A stretch of 64,000 nucleotides of DNA. Origin: Bacillus sp. es.034 (GTDB lineage: Bacteria > Bacillota > Bacilli > Bacillales > Bacillaceae_B). The stretch's first letter is position 1; every line of letters begins with the position of its first letter. The stretch lies in contig NZ_PDIY01000001.1 of NCBI RefSeq assembly GCF_002563655.1, forward strand, positions 2,268,001 through 2,332,000, written 5' to 3'. Position numbers and translations under genes: made by a program. Positions 54,864 through 64,000 of the stretch are shown piece after piece. The notes under the pieces are model-generated. The model saw nothing but the letters and a program-made list of their open reading frames with translations, was not told where the DNA came from and did not search any database.

Positions 54864-57227
54864 ATGTTAAACTCAAAAACACGTTGGATATTGACAGAAT
54901 CAGATGAACATAAAATAGCAGAATTGGCAAATGAATTAAAAGTACCTTCGCTTGTAGCGAAATTATTGATAAACCGTGACCTACATGATGTCGAAGAAGC
55001 CCGGAATTTTTTATTTGATTCAGGCGACTCATTTCACGACCCATTCCTATTTGAAGATATGAAAAAAGCAACGGAACGAATCCATAAAGCCATCGAAAAC
55101 GGGGAAAGAATTCTCGTTTATGGTGACTATGACGCAGATGGAGTCAGCAGTACGTCGGTCATGATGACGGTACTGAGGGATTTGGGCGCCGTGGTGGAAT
55201 TCTATATCCCGAATCGGTTCAGTGAAGGATACGGTCCGAATGAAGTGGCGTTCCGCTGGGCGAAGGATGAGGAGTTCTCGCTCATTATCACGGTCGATAC
55301 AGGAATCTCTGCCGTGAACGAAGCCAGACTCGCGAAAGATCTCGGGATGGATCTGATCATTACAGACCACCATGAACCCGGACCCGAATTACCGGAAACG
55401 TATGCTCTGCTACATCCAAAGGTAGGAGAAGCAGCCTATCCATTTGGGGAACTTGCCGGGGTAGGGGTGGCATTTAAATTGGCCCATGCCCTTTATGGTG
55501 AGCTGCCAACCCATCTTCTGGATCTTGCCGCGATAGGAACCATTGCGGATCTCGTTCCTTTGAGAGGTGAAAACCGCCTTTTGGCTAAACGGGGTCTTGC
55601 CGTGCTCCGGGGTTCTAACCGACTGGGGATCAAAGCTTTATGCAAAATCGCCAATGCGAAACAGCAGGAGATCACCGAAGAGACGGTCGGCTTCATGATC
55701 GCTCCACGGATCAATGCCGTCGGTCGTTTAGGTGATGCCGATCCGGCCGTTGACCTCATGCTTACAGAAGACGAAGAAGAGGCAAAGGCACTGGCAGAAG
55801 AAATTGACGGCTTAAATAAAGAAAGACAGGCGATCGTCGCCCAAATGACCGAAGAAGCCGTTGAGATGGTGGAAAGTGACTTCCCACTGAAGGATAACCA
55901 TGTACTCATCATTGGAAAAGAAGGCTGGAATCCGGGAGTTGTCGGGATTGTGGCTTCCCGACTTGTCGACAAGTTTTACCGACCGACCATCGTGCTCAGC
56001 TACGACTCTGAAAAAGGGACAGCGAAAGGGTCTGCGAGAAGCATCGTTGGTTTTGATCTGTTTAAAAATCTTTCAACCTGCCGGGATATCCTTCCTCACT
56101 TTGGAGGACATCCGATGGCTGCCGGAATGACGCTGCAATTAGACGATGTAGCTCAGTTGAGAAGCCGGTTGAATGAACTGGCTGGCACGGAACTGACACC
56201 AGAAGACTTCATCCCTGTCACCCAACTCGATGCTCCTGTGACAGTGGACGAAATCTCTGTGGAGTCGATTGAAAAGCTTCAGCTTTTGGCACCTTTTGGG
56301 ATGAAGAATCCTAAGCCTAAGTGGATCATCGATGATGTGAGCATCGAACACTATAAAAAAATCGGATCTGCGCAGAATCACCTGAAGCTCGTTTTGGAAG
56401 ACAAAGGGGTCCAACTTGATGGAGTAGGATTTGGACTCGGGGAACTGGCTGACCATATGACGCCTTTTTCAAAGGCGTCCGTCATTGGTGAATTATCCAT
56501 CAATGAGTGGAACAACCGCAAGAAGCCCCAGGTGTTTTTACATGATGTGAAAATCGATCATTGGCAATTATTCGATGTCCGGGGAATCAAGCAGGTCCAT
56601 AAATGGAACGGACTCATCCCTGAAGAAAATAAGAAGATGGTTTGTTTCCACCCATCCACATTGGACAAACTGAATCTGCCGAAAGAGGAAGTCATCCTCT
56701 TGGAGGAAAGCTCGACGCTTGATGGGTTATCAACGGAGAAAGCGAGCCTTGTGCTGTTGGATCTGCCGAATTCCAAGCCTTTGCTTGAAGAGCTTTTGAA
56801 GAAGGGGCGTCCTCATCGGATCTATGCTCATTTCTTCCAGGAAGAAGATCATTTCTTCAGTACGATGCCGACCCGTGACCATTTCAAATGGTACTATGGA
56901 TTTTTAACCAAGCGGGGATCCTTCGATGTCAATAAACACGGCGATGACCTGGCGAAATACAAAGGCTGGTCAAAAGAAACAATCGATTTCATGTCACAGG
57001 TGTTTTTTGATTTGAAGTTTGTTACAATAGACAATGGATTTATTTCTCTTAATCCTGCGAAAACCAAGAAAGATCTTTCTGAATCTCGAACATATCAGAA
57101 GAAACAACAACAATACGAGCTTGAAAACGAATTGTTATATTCTTCCTATCAAGAGTTGAAGACTTGGTTTAATGAAAGGATAGAAGAGTCTGTTACAATT
57201 GAGGAGGAAGTAGAAGCATGGACTTAA
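54864..57227 (+). CDS. recJ: Single-strand DNA exonuclease RecJ
   Basis: 5'-3' exonuclease for recombination and repair. It is 787 residues. DHH-family metal motifs [12 protein letters not shown] (near 90), ITVDTGISA and ITDHHEPG are intact, followed by the DHHA1 domain with GGHPMAAG near 410. An OB-fold and a firmicute-specific C-terminal extension (~570-787, YrvE-like) complete it. GAGGGG precedes ATG 54864. It overlaps apt by 10 bases. Confidence 0.97.
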   Translation: MLNSKTRWILTESDEHKIAELANELKVPSLVAKLLINRDLHDVEEARNFLFDSGDSFHDPFLFEDMKKATERIHKAIENGERILVYGDYDADGVSSTSVMMTVLRDLGAVVEFYIPNRFSEGYGPNEVAFRWAKDEEFSLIITVDTGISAVNEARLAKDLGMDLIITDHHEPGPELPETYALLHPKVGEAAYPFGELAGVGVAFKLAHALYGELPTHLLDLAAIGTIADLVPLRGENRLLAKRGLAVLRGSNRLGIKALCKIANAKQQEITEETVGFMIAPRINAVGRLGDADPAVDLMLTEDEEEAKALAEEIDGLNKERQAIVAQMTEEAVEMVESDFPLKDNHVLIIGKEGWNPGVVGIVASRLVDKFYRPTIVLSYDSEKGTAKGSARSIVGFDLFKNLSTCRDILPHFGGHPMAAGMTLQLDDVAQLRSRLNELAGTELTPEDFIPVTQLDAPVTVDEISVESIEKLQLLAPFGMKNPKPKWIIDDVSIEHYKKIGSAQNHLKLVLEDKGVQLDGVGFGLGELADHMTPFSKASVIGELSINEWNNRKKPQVFLHDVKIDHWQLFDVRGIKQVHKWNGLIPEENKKMVCFHPSTLDKLNLPKEEVILLEESSTLDGLSTEKASLVLLDLPNSKPLLEELLKKGRPHRIYAHFFQEEDHFFSTMPTRDHFKWYYGFLTKRGSFDVNKHGDDLAKYKGWSKETIDFMSQVFFDLKFVTIDNGFISLNPAKTKKDLSESRTYQKKQQQYELENELLYSSYQELKTWFNERIEESVTIEEEVEAWT

Positions 57228-57730
57228 AACAATATGTTACAATCGTTGAGAATTGGCCAAAAGAAGGGATCAAGTTTAAAGACATCACAACCCTTATGGA
57301 TAATGGTGATGCTTATAGATATGCTACAGACCAAATCGTGGAATATGCAAAAGAAAAGCAGATCGACCTGGTTGTAGGACCGGAAGCCCGTGGATTCATC
57401 ATCGGATGCCCAGTTGCTTATGCACTTGGTGTAGGCTTTGCCCCTGTCCGTAAACCTGGTAAGTTACCACGTGAAACGATTCAGAAGGAATACGGCCTTG
57501 AGTACGGTAAAGATGCATTGACTATCCATAAAGATGCGATCAAGCCCGGCCAGCGTGTCCTGATCACGGACGATTTACTGGCAACCGGCGGAACGATCGA
57601 AGCTACGATCAAGCTTGTGGAAGAACTGGGTGGAATCGTTGCAGGGACTGCGTTCTTAATTGAACTTACGTACCTTGACGGCCGCGACAAACTTGAGAAC
57701 TACGATATTATGACATTAATGCAATACTGA
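57218..57730 (+). CDS. apt: Adenine phosphoribosyltransferase
   Basis: Purine salvage enzyme making AMP from adenine and PRPP. It is 170 residues. The PRPP motif [13 protein letters not shown] is near 115, and [18 protein letters not shown] near 58 is the conserved base-binding area. GAGGAGG lies inside the end of recJ. It is linked by position to relA, whose product consumes purine nucleotides. Confidence 0.98.
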   Translation: MDLKQYVTIVENWPKEGIKFKDITTLMDNGDAYRYATDQIVEYAKEKQIDLVVGPEARGFIIGCPVAYALGVGFAPVRKPGKLPRETIQKEYGLEYGKDALTIHKDAIKPGQRVLITDDLLATGGTIEATIKLVEELGGIVAGTAFLIELTYLDGRDKLENYDIMTLMQY

Positions 57731-57779
57731 TTCCATTTATCAAATCTGATAAAGGTATGGAATGTGTGATATACTGAAA

Positions 57780-57822
57780 TAAGGGACTGACAACTGGTTA
57801 AAGTGTCAGCCCTTATTTTTTT
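57780..57822 (+). terminator. Intrinsic terminator after apt
   Basis: AAGGGACTGACA and TGTCAGCCCTT pair with one bulge, followed by ATTTTTTT. Confidence 0.88.
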
Positions 57823-57892
57823 AATTCAAGAAGAACAGAATCGACATTTATCGACAAAAATAGTTGGATTCTGAGAATTTTCTGCGAAACTC

Positions 57893-57921
57893 TTTACAGA
57901 AGCTGTTTTTTTTTTGATAAT
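57893..57921 (+). promoter_or_regulatory. Candidate sigma-A promoter of relA
   Basis: TTTACA (57893-57898) and GATAAT (57916-57921) are 17 bases apart; the spacer is T-rich. It is about 63 bases before the relA start. Confidence 0.65.
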
Positions 57922-57983
57922 AGTAACAATCATTAAAATGGAACAATCGTGAACTATATTAAAATACAAAGGTGATTTTGATC

Positions 57984-60173
57984 ATGGCTAAAGATCAAGT
58001 ACTAACCCCGGAACAGGTTATTGATAAAACAAAAGCATACTTAAATGATGAGCATGTTGAAATGGTCCAGAAGGCATATGAGTATGCAAGGGATGCCCAC
58101 AGTGAGCAATACCGGAAGTCTGGTGAACCCTACATCATCCATCCCATCCAGGTGGCAGGGATACTGGCGGACCTGGAGATGGATCCGGCAACCGTTGCTG
58201 CTGGGTTTCTTCATGATGTCGTGGAGGATACAGGCATTTCCCTCGGTGAAATCGAGGAAGCGTTCAATGCCGAAGTGGCCATGCTCGTTGATGGGGTCAC
58301 GAAGCTAGGAAAGATTAAATACAAATCCCATGAAGAGCAGCAGGCTGAAAATCACCGGAAAATGTTTGTGGCGATGGCTCAGGATATCCGGGTCATACTG
58401 ATTAAATTGGCAGATCGCCTCCATAATATGAGAACCCTGAAACATTTACCACAGGAGAAGCAGCGGAGAATAGCAAATGAGACACTTGAAATCTTCGCTC
58501 CTTTGGCCCATCGGTTGGGGATATCAAAGATCAAGTGGGAATTGGAAGATACGTCGCTCCGGTATTTAAATCCTCAACAGTATTATCGAATTGTCAATTT
58601 GATGAAGAAGAAGCGTGCGGAGCGTGAACAGTATCTAGAGGAAGTCGTCAATGAAGTGAAAGATAAGCTGGGCGATGTGAAAATCGTGGCTGAAATTTCT
58701 GGACGGCCAAAGCATATTTACAGCATCTATCGTAAGATGGCCTTGCAGAACAAGCAATTCAATGAAATTTACGATCTCCTGGCCGTCCGTGTTGTAGTAG
58801 ACAGCATCAAGGATTGCTATGCTGTACTCGGAATTGTTCATACATGCTGGAAACCGATGCCCGGAAGGTTCAAGGATTATATTGCCATGCCGAAACCGAA
58901 TATGTATCAATCCCTTCATACGACGGTCATCGGTCCTAAAGGCGACCCACTGGAAGTGCAAATCAGAACCCTTGAAATGCACCAGATCGCTGAATACGGG
59001 GTAGCGGCACACTGGGCGTATAAAGAAGGAAAAGAAGCGAATGAACCTGTTTCATTCGAGAAAAAGCTATCCTGGTTCAGGGAGATACTCGAGTTCCAGA
59101 ATGAATCGGCCAATGCTGAAGAATTCATGGAATCTCTTAAAATCGACCTGTTTTCCGATATGGTCTTTGTATTCACGCCTAAAGGAGACGTATTGGAATT
59201 GCCATCTGGCTCCGTCCCTATCGACTTTTCCTACCGGATCCATTCGGAAATCGGCAATAAAACGATCGGTGCCAAGGTCAATGGGAAGATGGTCACGCTT
59301 GATTACAAGTTGAAGACAGGGGATATCATCGAGATCCTCACGTCCAAACATTCGTATGGTCCGAGTCAGGATTGGCTGAAGCTTGCCCAGACGTCCCAGG
59401 CGAAGAACAAGATCAAGCAGTTTTTCAAGAAACAGCGCAGGGAAGAAAATATTGAAAAAGGCCGTGAGCTGGTCGAAAAAGAAATCAAGAATCAGGATTT
59501 CGATGTGAAGGAAATCCTGAATCCGGAAAACATCAAGCGTGTGTCGGAGAAATTCAATTTCTCAAACGAAGATGATATGTACGCAGCGGTCGGCTATAAC
59601 GGGATCACTGCGGCTCAAATCGCCAACCGGCTGACGGAAAAACACCGGAAAAAGCGGGAACAGGAAGATAACCTGGAAGAAACGATGAAGGAATTGAATG
59701 CCCAGCCCGTCAAGCGCAAGAAAGATGCGGGTGTACAGGTGGAGGGCATCGACAATCTCCTAATCCGGTTATCCCGTTGCTGCAGCCCGGTTCCCGGTGA
59801 TGAAATCGTCGGCTTCATTACAAAGGGCCGCGGCGTTTCAGTGCATCGTGCGGATTGTACGAATGTCATGGCGGATGAAGTGGAACAGCGCCTCATCCCC
59901 GTATCTTGGGAGAGCGACGGGAACGACCGTAAAGAATACAATGTCGATATTGAAATCTCCGGCTATGACCGCAGAGGGCTCCTGAATGAAGTGCTTCAGG
60001 CGGTGAATGAAACGAAGACGAATATATCGGCTGTGAGCGGGAAATCGGATCGGAACAAAGTGGCCACCATCAATATGTCCATTTCGATTCAAAACATTTC
60101 CCATCTTCACAAAGTGGTAGAGAGAATCAAACAGATTTCAGATATATATGCTGTAAGACGAATCATGAACTAA
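57984..60173 (+). CDS. relA: Bifunctional (p)ppGpp synthetase/hydrolase RelA
   Basis: Long RSH enzyme controlling the stringent response. It is 729 residues: HD hydrolase ([10 protein letters not shown] near 73), synthetase ([21 protein letters not shown] near 295; key YQSLHT), TGS domain (~390-450), and a C-terminal zinc-finger/ACT region with RCCSPVPGD near 595. Both activities look intact. ATG 57984 follows AAAGGTGA; an in-frame GTG at 57972 lies in that site. dtd follows after 13 bases. Confidence 0.98.
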   Translation: MAKDQVLTPEQVIDKTKAYLNDEHVEMVQKAYEYARDAHSEQYRKSGEPYIIHPIQVAGILADLEMDPATVAAGFLHDVVEDTGISLGEIEEAFNAEVAMLVDGVTKLGKIKYKSHEEQQAENHRKMFVAMAQDIRVILIKLADRLHNMRTLKHLPQEKQRRIANETLEIFAPLAHRLGISKIKWELEDTSLRYLNPQQYYRIVNLMKKKRAEREQYLEEVVNEVKDKLGDVKIVAEISGRPKHIYSIYRKMALQNKQFNEIYDLLAVRVVVDSIKDCYAVLGIVHTCWKPMPGRFKDYIAMPKPNMYQSLHTTVIGPKGDPLEVQIRTLEMHQIAEYGVAAHWAYKEGKEANEPVSFEKKLSWFREILEFQNESANAEEFMESLKIDLFSDMVFVFTPKGDVLELPSGSVPIDFSYRIHSEIGNKTIGAKVNGKMVTLDYKLKTGDIIEILTSKHSYGPSQDWLKLAQTSQAKNKIKQFFKKQRREENIEKGRELVEKEIKNQDFDVKEILNPENIKRVSEKFNFSNEDDMYAAVGYNGITAAQIANRLTEKHRKKREQEDNLEETMKELNAQPVKRKKDAGVQVEGIDNLLIRLSRCCSPVPGDEIVGFITKGRGVSVHRADCTNVMADEVEQRLIPVSWESDGNDRKEYNVDIEISGYDRRGLLNEVLQAVNETKTNISAVSGKSDRNKVATINMSISIQNISHLHKVVERIKQISDIYAVRRIMN

Positions 60174-60186
60174 AGGAGATTTCTTT

Positions 60187-60630
60187 ATGAGGGTTGTACT
60201 GCAGAGAAGTAAAGAAGCCTCCGTCACTGTCGATGGAGAAGTAAAGGGGGAAATCCGCTCAGGCGCTGTACTGCTTGTGGGGATCACCCATGAAGATACA
60301 CAGGAAGATGCCCGTTATGCGGCAGACAAAGTTGTCAATCTCCGCATTTTTGAAGATGAAGAGGGGAAGATGAATCATTCACTCCTTGATCTAGGGGGAG
60401 AGATCCTATCCATATCCCAATTCACCCTGTATGGCGATGTGCGTAAGGGAAGAAGACCGAATTTCATGAATGCAGCCAAACCCGACCATGCAGAAGTGAT
60501 TTATGATTATTTCAATGAGGTCCTCGCGGAAAAAGGGGTGAGGGTGGCAACAGGCGTATTCGGTGCCATGATGGATGTAAACCTGACGAATGATGGTCCT
60601 GTTACACTTTTAATCGAGAGTAAAACCTGA
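60187..60630 (+). CDS. dtd: D-aminoacyl-tRNA deacylase
   Basis: Hydrolyses D-amino acids from mischarged tRNAs. It is 147 residues. The motif ISQFTLYGD is near 77 and [10 protein letters not shown] at the C-terminus, the two cross-subunit active-site signatures. AAAGGAG precedes the ATG. The relA-dtd order is as in B. subtilis. Confidence 0.97.
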   Translation: MRVVLQRSKEASVTVDGEVKGEIRSGAVLLVGITHEDTQEDARYAADKVVNLRIFEDEEGKMNHSLLDLGGEILSISQFTLYGDVRKGRRPNFMNAAKPDHAEVIYDYFNEVLAEKGVRVATGVFGAMMDVNLTNDGPVTLLIESKT

Positions 60631-60631
60631 T

Positions 60632-60669
60632 AAAAAGGCTGATTCCACTATCGGAATCAGCCTTTTTTA
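60632..60669. terminator. Bidirectional terminator between dtd and the amidase
   Basis: AAAAAGGCTGATTCC pairs with GGAATCAGCCTTTTTT; it serves these convergent genes from both sides. Confidence 0.93.
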
Positions 60670-60681
60670 GTTGAATGGACA

Positions 60682-62424
60682 TCACTTTGAGAAATAATCA
60701 CTCAGACCATGATAGATGGCCGTTGCAGCCAAATCTTGAAAATATTGAGTATTTACATTGGCCTCTTCTGATGGGTTGCTGAGGAATCCCAATTCCAACA
60801 GGACAGCGGGCCGGTTGTTTTCACGGATGACATGATAATCCCCGATACGGACACCCCGGTCTGATGTTGGCAATCGATCCGAGAGGCTCTCGTGGATCTT
60901 CTCTGCCAGCTCTTTCTGCTGGTTCTGATAGTAGTAAGTCGTATGACCTGCTATGGAAGAATCCATGATGCTGTCAAAGTGTATGCTGACAAAGGCGTCT
61001 GCCTGATTATAATGGGATAATGATACCCTTGATGGTAACGATACATATTCATCGGTTTTTCTTGTTAATTTGACCTTTGCGCCTGCGCTTTTCATCTTCT
61101 CGGCAAGGAGTTCGGCGGTCTTCATGGTAAGAAGCTTTTCAAGTGTACCACTTGCTCCCGTAGTACCACTGTCCCTTCCTCCGTGCCCGGGATCGATCAC
61201 GATCACTTTATCTTCGAGACCACCGCTTTTCTTGCGGGCAGGCGTCGTGTTTTCACCTGCTGCAGAGCGGACCGAAACGACCCAGCCTGCTACAAACCCG
61301 GCACTGCCATCGGCTAATTCCACCTCATACCAGTCTCCATCCTTACTCTTTACCTGGTAAGACTCTCCACTTGAAGCTCGTTTGACCACACTTGCCTGGG
61401 TGTTTGCTTCACTGCGGATATTTGTCCCGTTGTATAGAATCGTGATGTTCTCATTCGAGCTGTTACTTTCGTGGGCGGCGGCTGTCACCGTTTTCTGGAC
61501 ATACCACCCGGCAACCCACCCTTTATCTCCATTCGGGAGCTTGATTTGATACCAATTATTTTTCTCTTTTAACAATGTGAATTTCTCACCCTTGGATACT
61601 TTGCCGACAATCCGGCCGTTCAGGGAGGTTTCATCACGGACATTGAGACCGTGTACCGAAATGATGCCGACAAGCTCTCCATCAGAGGTTGATTCCTCTT
61701 CAGGTGGTCTTGTTTCAGCTTCATCAGAACCGGTAGAGAACTCTACGTATGAATCACTGATCCATGCAACCTCGCCACCGAAAGTGATCTCATACCAACC
61801 GGAAACACTTCCGGTCACCTCTATCTCATCCCCCTTATTCAAAACGCCAAGGACGGAGCTCTGCAGGGATGGTGATGTTCGGACATTCAAGGCGTCATCT
61901 GTGATGATCCCTTTTTGGCTCACCTTTTTTTTCCCTTGGGCGGCTTCTGTTCCTGTTATGTAATCACGGTGGACCCATCCCATGGTGCTTCCTGATTCAA
62001 TGTTCAGCCAATCTCCATCTTCTTTCATTACAGTCACAGTATCTCCCTTTTGCAATACCGTCACGACGTCATCTGAAGTGCTTGGGCCACTTCTGACCCG
62101 GAGACCGTCTGTGTTCACCTTGCCACCTCGAGGGGAGGGATCAGCAGAAACAGACTTATCCACTGTCACGAGCCAATCGGCCACCCAGCCGTCCCCGCTA
62201 TTGGTTTGGACTTTATACCAATCTTTTTGCGTGTCTACTATTTTGTACTCATCCCCCCTATGTACCGTTGTCAATACGGGGAAGCTCAGTCCCGGTCCTG
62301 TCCGGACATTAAGGGTCGAGACGCTGATCGTGACCTTTCCGGTTTCAGCCTGTGCCTGATCCATGAGGGGCTGCACCTGGAACATCAGTAGCACAATCAA
62401 CATTGATGCGATTACTTTTTTAAT
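60682..62424 (-). CDS. SH3b-repeat N-acetylmuramoyl-L-alanine amidase (YrvJ-like)
   Basis: Secreted cell-wall hydrolase cleaving the glycan-peptide bond. A signal peptide (KKVIASMLIVLLMFQVQPL...QAQA) is followed by five bacterial SH3 domains (each with an NVRTGP- or LRVRSGP-like motif) between residues ~30 and 385. The C-terminal Amidase_3 domain has zinc ligands in IDPGHGGRDSG, TLEK and SIHFD, and the catalytic Glu in LLELGFLSNP. The only start well placed after AGGAGGTGA is ATT 62424, giving 580 residues. A GTG at 62433 overlaps the ribosome site, and the next ATG has none. Confidence 0.88.
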   Translation of the reverse strand: MKKVIASMLIVLLMFQVQPLMDQAQAETGKVTISVSTLNVRTGPGLSFPVLTTVHRGDEYKIVDTQKDWYKVQTNSGDGWVADWLVTVDKSVSADPSPRGGKVNTDGLRVRSGPSTSDDVVTVLQKGDTVTVMKEDGDWLNIESGSTMGWVHRDYITGTEAAQGKKKVSQKGIITDDALNVRTSPSLQSSVLGVLNKGDEIEVTGSVSGWYEITFGGEVAWISDSYVEFSTGSDEAETRPPEEESTSDGELVGIISVHGLNVRDETSLNGRIVGKVSKGEKFTLLKEKNNWYQIKLPNGDKGWVAGWYVQKTVTAAAHESNSSNENITILYNGTNIRSEANTQASVVKRASSGESYQVKSKDGDWYEVELADGSAGFVAGWVVSVRSAAGENTTPARKKSGGLEDKVIVIDPGHGGRDSGTTGASGTLEKLLTMKTAELLAEKMKSAGAKVKLTRKTDEYVSLPSRVSLSHYNQADAFVSIHFDSIMDSSIAGHTTYYYQNQQKELAEKIHESLSDRLPTSDRGVRIGDYHVIRENNRPAVLLELGFLSNPSEEANVNTQYFQDLAATAIYHGLSDYFSK

Positions 62425-62645
62425 CTTCGTCACCTCCTGTACGAAATACAAACACCCATAGTAATATCGGATTTTCCTGCTCAAGTGTTGAACACCATCT
62501 GTCCATTTTTTTAAAAGAATGGGTGTTCCTGAAGAAATCCTTATGGTTTTAATACGATAAAAAAAATAAAATCCCTTTAAAACGAAAGAAAAATAGGTAA
62601 TTGGAAATGATAAGGGTAGGAATGTTTTTGAAAGGATGAGTGTAC

Positions 62646-62822
62646 GTGAGGTCGAGTGAAAAAGGATTCATGAGCGCAAATGGGGATAACCAGTTATTTG
62701 GAGTGGATTTCCATCAGTTTTTAGAACGTGAAAAAGATGCGTTGAACGTGGAACTTGCTTCCGAATTCGGATTGTCATTACGGGAAGTAAAATTGTTAAA
62801 AAAGAAAATGGAGCGATCCTGA
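62646..62822 (+). CDS. Small YrzK-like protein before hisS
   Basis: A 58-residue protein with GDNQLFGVDFHQFLEREKD and the helical end LASEFGLSLREVKLLKKKMERS (quoted in part: SLREVKLLKKK), which resembles a short helix-turn-helix. It matches my recollection of a small conserved Bacillus protein (YrzK) between yrvJ and hisS. AAAGGATGA is 9-11 bases before GTG 62646; GTG 62640 is closer and an alternative. The function is unknown. Confidence 0.7.
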   Translation: MRSSEKGFMSANGDNQLFGVDFHQFLEREKDALNVELASEFGLSLREVKLLKKKMERS

Positions 62823-62842
62823 CGAAATTTTCTTTAACCTCT

Positions 62843-62871
62843 TGACATGTACCTGCGCCAACCGTATCATT
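62843..62871 (+). promoter_or_regulatory. Sigma-A promoter of the hisS leader
   Basis: TTGACA (62843-62848) and TATCAT (62866-62871) with a 17-base spacer, directly before the T-box leader. Confidence 0.78.
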
Positions 62872-62877
62872 ATACAA

Positions 62878-63155
62878 ATAAAATAACATTTACAAAAACC
62901 GTTGATCGAGCATAGTAGCTAACCCCCGCGTGTAAAGAGAGGAAATGCCTTGGCTGAGAGCATTTCTACAATGTGACTTAGTGAATGAACACTCAGGAGG
63001 TTTCTCTCTGAAAACGATTTGTTAATAGGAGATGAACGTACCAGGCGTTAACTGGCTAAGTGGAGGTCTTTCAATAGACTTCAATTAGGGTGGCACCACG
63101 GGAATAACAGCTCTCGTCCCTTGTATAGTATACAAGGGACTGAGGGCTTTTTTTA
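62878..63155 (+). ncRNA. T-box leader of hisS
   Basis: AGGGTGGCACCACGGG at 63087-63102 is the T-box sequence, with ACCACGG replacing the more common ACCGCGG. It is followed by a terminator (GTCCCTTGTATA pairing with TATACAAGGGAC, then TTTTTTT to about 63155). GAGAGGAAATGCC and GCTGAGAGCATTTC near 62938-62965 fit Stem I. CAC at 62990-62992 in ATGAACACTCAGG is a candidate histidine specifier codon. Uncharged tRNA-His would permit read-through into hisS. Confidence 0.88.
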
Positions 63156-63198
63156 TTTACATAAAGATCAACGTGCACGATAAAAGGAGGAAATCATC

Positions 63199-64000
63199 TT
63201 GTCCATTCAGATTCCAAGAGGTACACAGGACATTCTGCCTGGTGAAGTGGAAAAATGGCAGTATGTAGAGGAAGTGGCAAAGACCCTTTGTTACAACTAT
63301 CAGTATAAAGAAATCCGCACCCCGATTTTCGAGGCGAGTGAACTGTTCACCCGTGGAGTAGGGGATACGACGGATATCGTACAGAAAGAAATGTATATGT
63401 TCGAAGACAGGGGAGGCAGAAGCCTGGCACTCAGACCTGAAGGGACCGCTTCTGTTGTCCGCTCCTTTGTAGGGAATAAAATGTTCGGTCACCCGAATCA
63501 GCCGACGAAGCTCTTCTACTCGGGTCCGATGTTCCGATATGAGAGGCCTCAAGCCGGACGCTACCGTCAATTTGTCCAATTTGGCGTCGAAGCGCTCGGA
63601 AGTGAAGATCCTGCCATCGATGCAGAAGTGATCTCCCTTGCAATGGGAATCTACAAGAAACTGGGGCTGACTCAATTAAAGCTTGTCATTAATAGTCTTG
63701 GTGATAGCGGAAGCAGGAATGCACACAGAGAGGCATTGATCAATCACTTTAAACCGAGGATCGATGAATTCTGCGGCGATTGCCAGAATCGCCTGGAGAA
63801 GAATCCACTCAGGATCCTTGATTGTAAGAAAGACCGCGACCATGAACTGATGTCTACAGCACCATCGATTCTTGATTATTTAAATGACGAATCGAAGCAG
63901 TATTTTGAAAAAGTACAGACTCACCTTTCAGACATGGATGTGGAATTTACAGTGGATCCAACCCTCGTCCGCGGTCTTGATTATTATAATCATACAGCCT
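63199..64000 (+). CDS. hisS: Histidyl-tRNA synthetase (5' part)
   Basis: Class II synthetase charging tRNA-His. The first 267 residues are visible and the frame runs off the right edge. It begins [15 protein letters not shown]; motif 2 is in [15 protein letters not shown] near 113-125, and the histidine-binding [10 protein letters not shown] closes the window near 258. Start is TTG 63199, 8 bases after AAAGGAGG. Regulation by the T-box leader upstream is expected. In B. subtilis aspS follows. Confidence 0.96.
   Translation, partial: MSIQIPRGTQDILPGEVEKWQYVEEVAKTLCYNYQYKEIRTPIFEASELFTRGVGDTTDIVQKEMYMFEDRGGRSLALRPEGTASVVRSFVGNKMFGHPNQPTKLFYSGPMFRYERPQAGRYRQFVQFGVEALGSEDPAIDAEVISLAMGIYKKLGLTQLKLVINSLGDSGSRNAHREALINHFKPRIDEFCGDCQNRLEKNPLRILDCKKDRDHELMSTAPSILDYLNDESKQYFEKVQTHLSDMDVEFTVDPTLVRGLDYYNHTA

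Overview
This window is chromosomal DNA of an endospore-forming member of the Bacillaceae (Bacillus sensu lato; a relative such as Rossellomorea is possible but not shown). The evidence is the sporulation gene set (spoIIB, spoIVFA/FB, spo0B, safA, a coxA-like lipoprotein, bofC, spoVB), strong AGGAGG-type ribosome binding sites, frequent GTG/TTG starts, T-box leaders, and a gene order that follows the Bacillus subtilis valS-to-hisS segment. No rRNA, tRNA, prophage, insertion sequence or CRISPR array was found.

Layout. 1-4660: edge of a minus-strand membrane protein gene, a T-box leader, valS and folC. 4770-16345: the accessory part, with a membrane-bound GAF-GGDEF diguanylate cyclase followed by an 11-gene cluster (two poorly known membrane proteins, pilB, pilT, pilC, one type IV pilin, prepilin peptidase, pilM, pilN, pilO). 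B. subtilis has only comC (prepilin peptidase) at this position between folC and spoIIB. 16446-23294: spoIIB, maf, radC, mreBCD, minCD. 23507-28503: spoIVFA-spoIVFB, an RNase E/G gene, rplU-prp-rpmA with an L21 leader, and spo0B. 28541-31368: obgE, pheB, pheA. 31443-36819: NAD biosynthesis, with niaR and nifS divergent from nadBCA and a candidate operator between them. 36978-41041: spore coat and germination genes safA, a CotS-like kinase, a coxA-like lipoprotein, bofC. 41042-41711: gene-free DNA with two different large palindromic repeats. 41712-46121: ruvAB, DUF2905, queA, tgt, yajC. 46190-54549: membrane proteins, spoVB, comN, secDF, a cation diffusion facilitator and LapA. 54864-64000: recJ, apt, relA, dtd, an SH3b amidase, a small YrzK-like protein and a second T-box leader with the start of hisS.

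How the genes work together. Most are core housekeeping, cell-shape and sporulation genes. The distinctive system is a monoderm type IV pilus that has both an extension motor (PilB) and a retraction motor (PilT). PilB carries an MshEN-type N-terminal domain, a family known to bind cyclic di-GMP, and a cyclic di-GMP synthase lies immediately upstream. This suggests, by inference, a locally controlled c-di-GMP-responsive pilus. Other noteworthy items are a six-copy degenerate 21-bp tandem repeat upstream of recJ, an amidase gene whose best start codon is ATT, an RNase E/G gene next to rplU, and a kinase gene between safA and the coxA-like gene.
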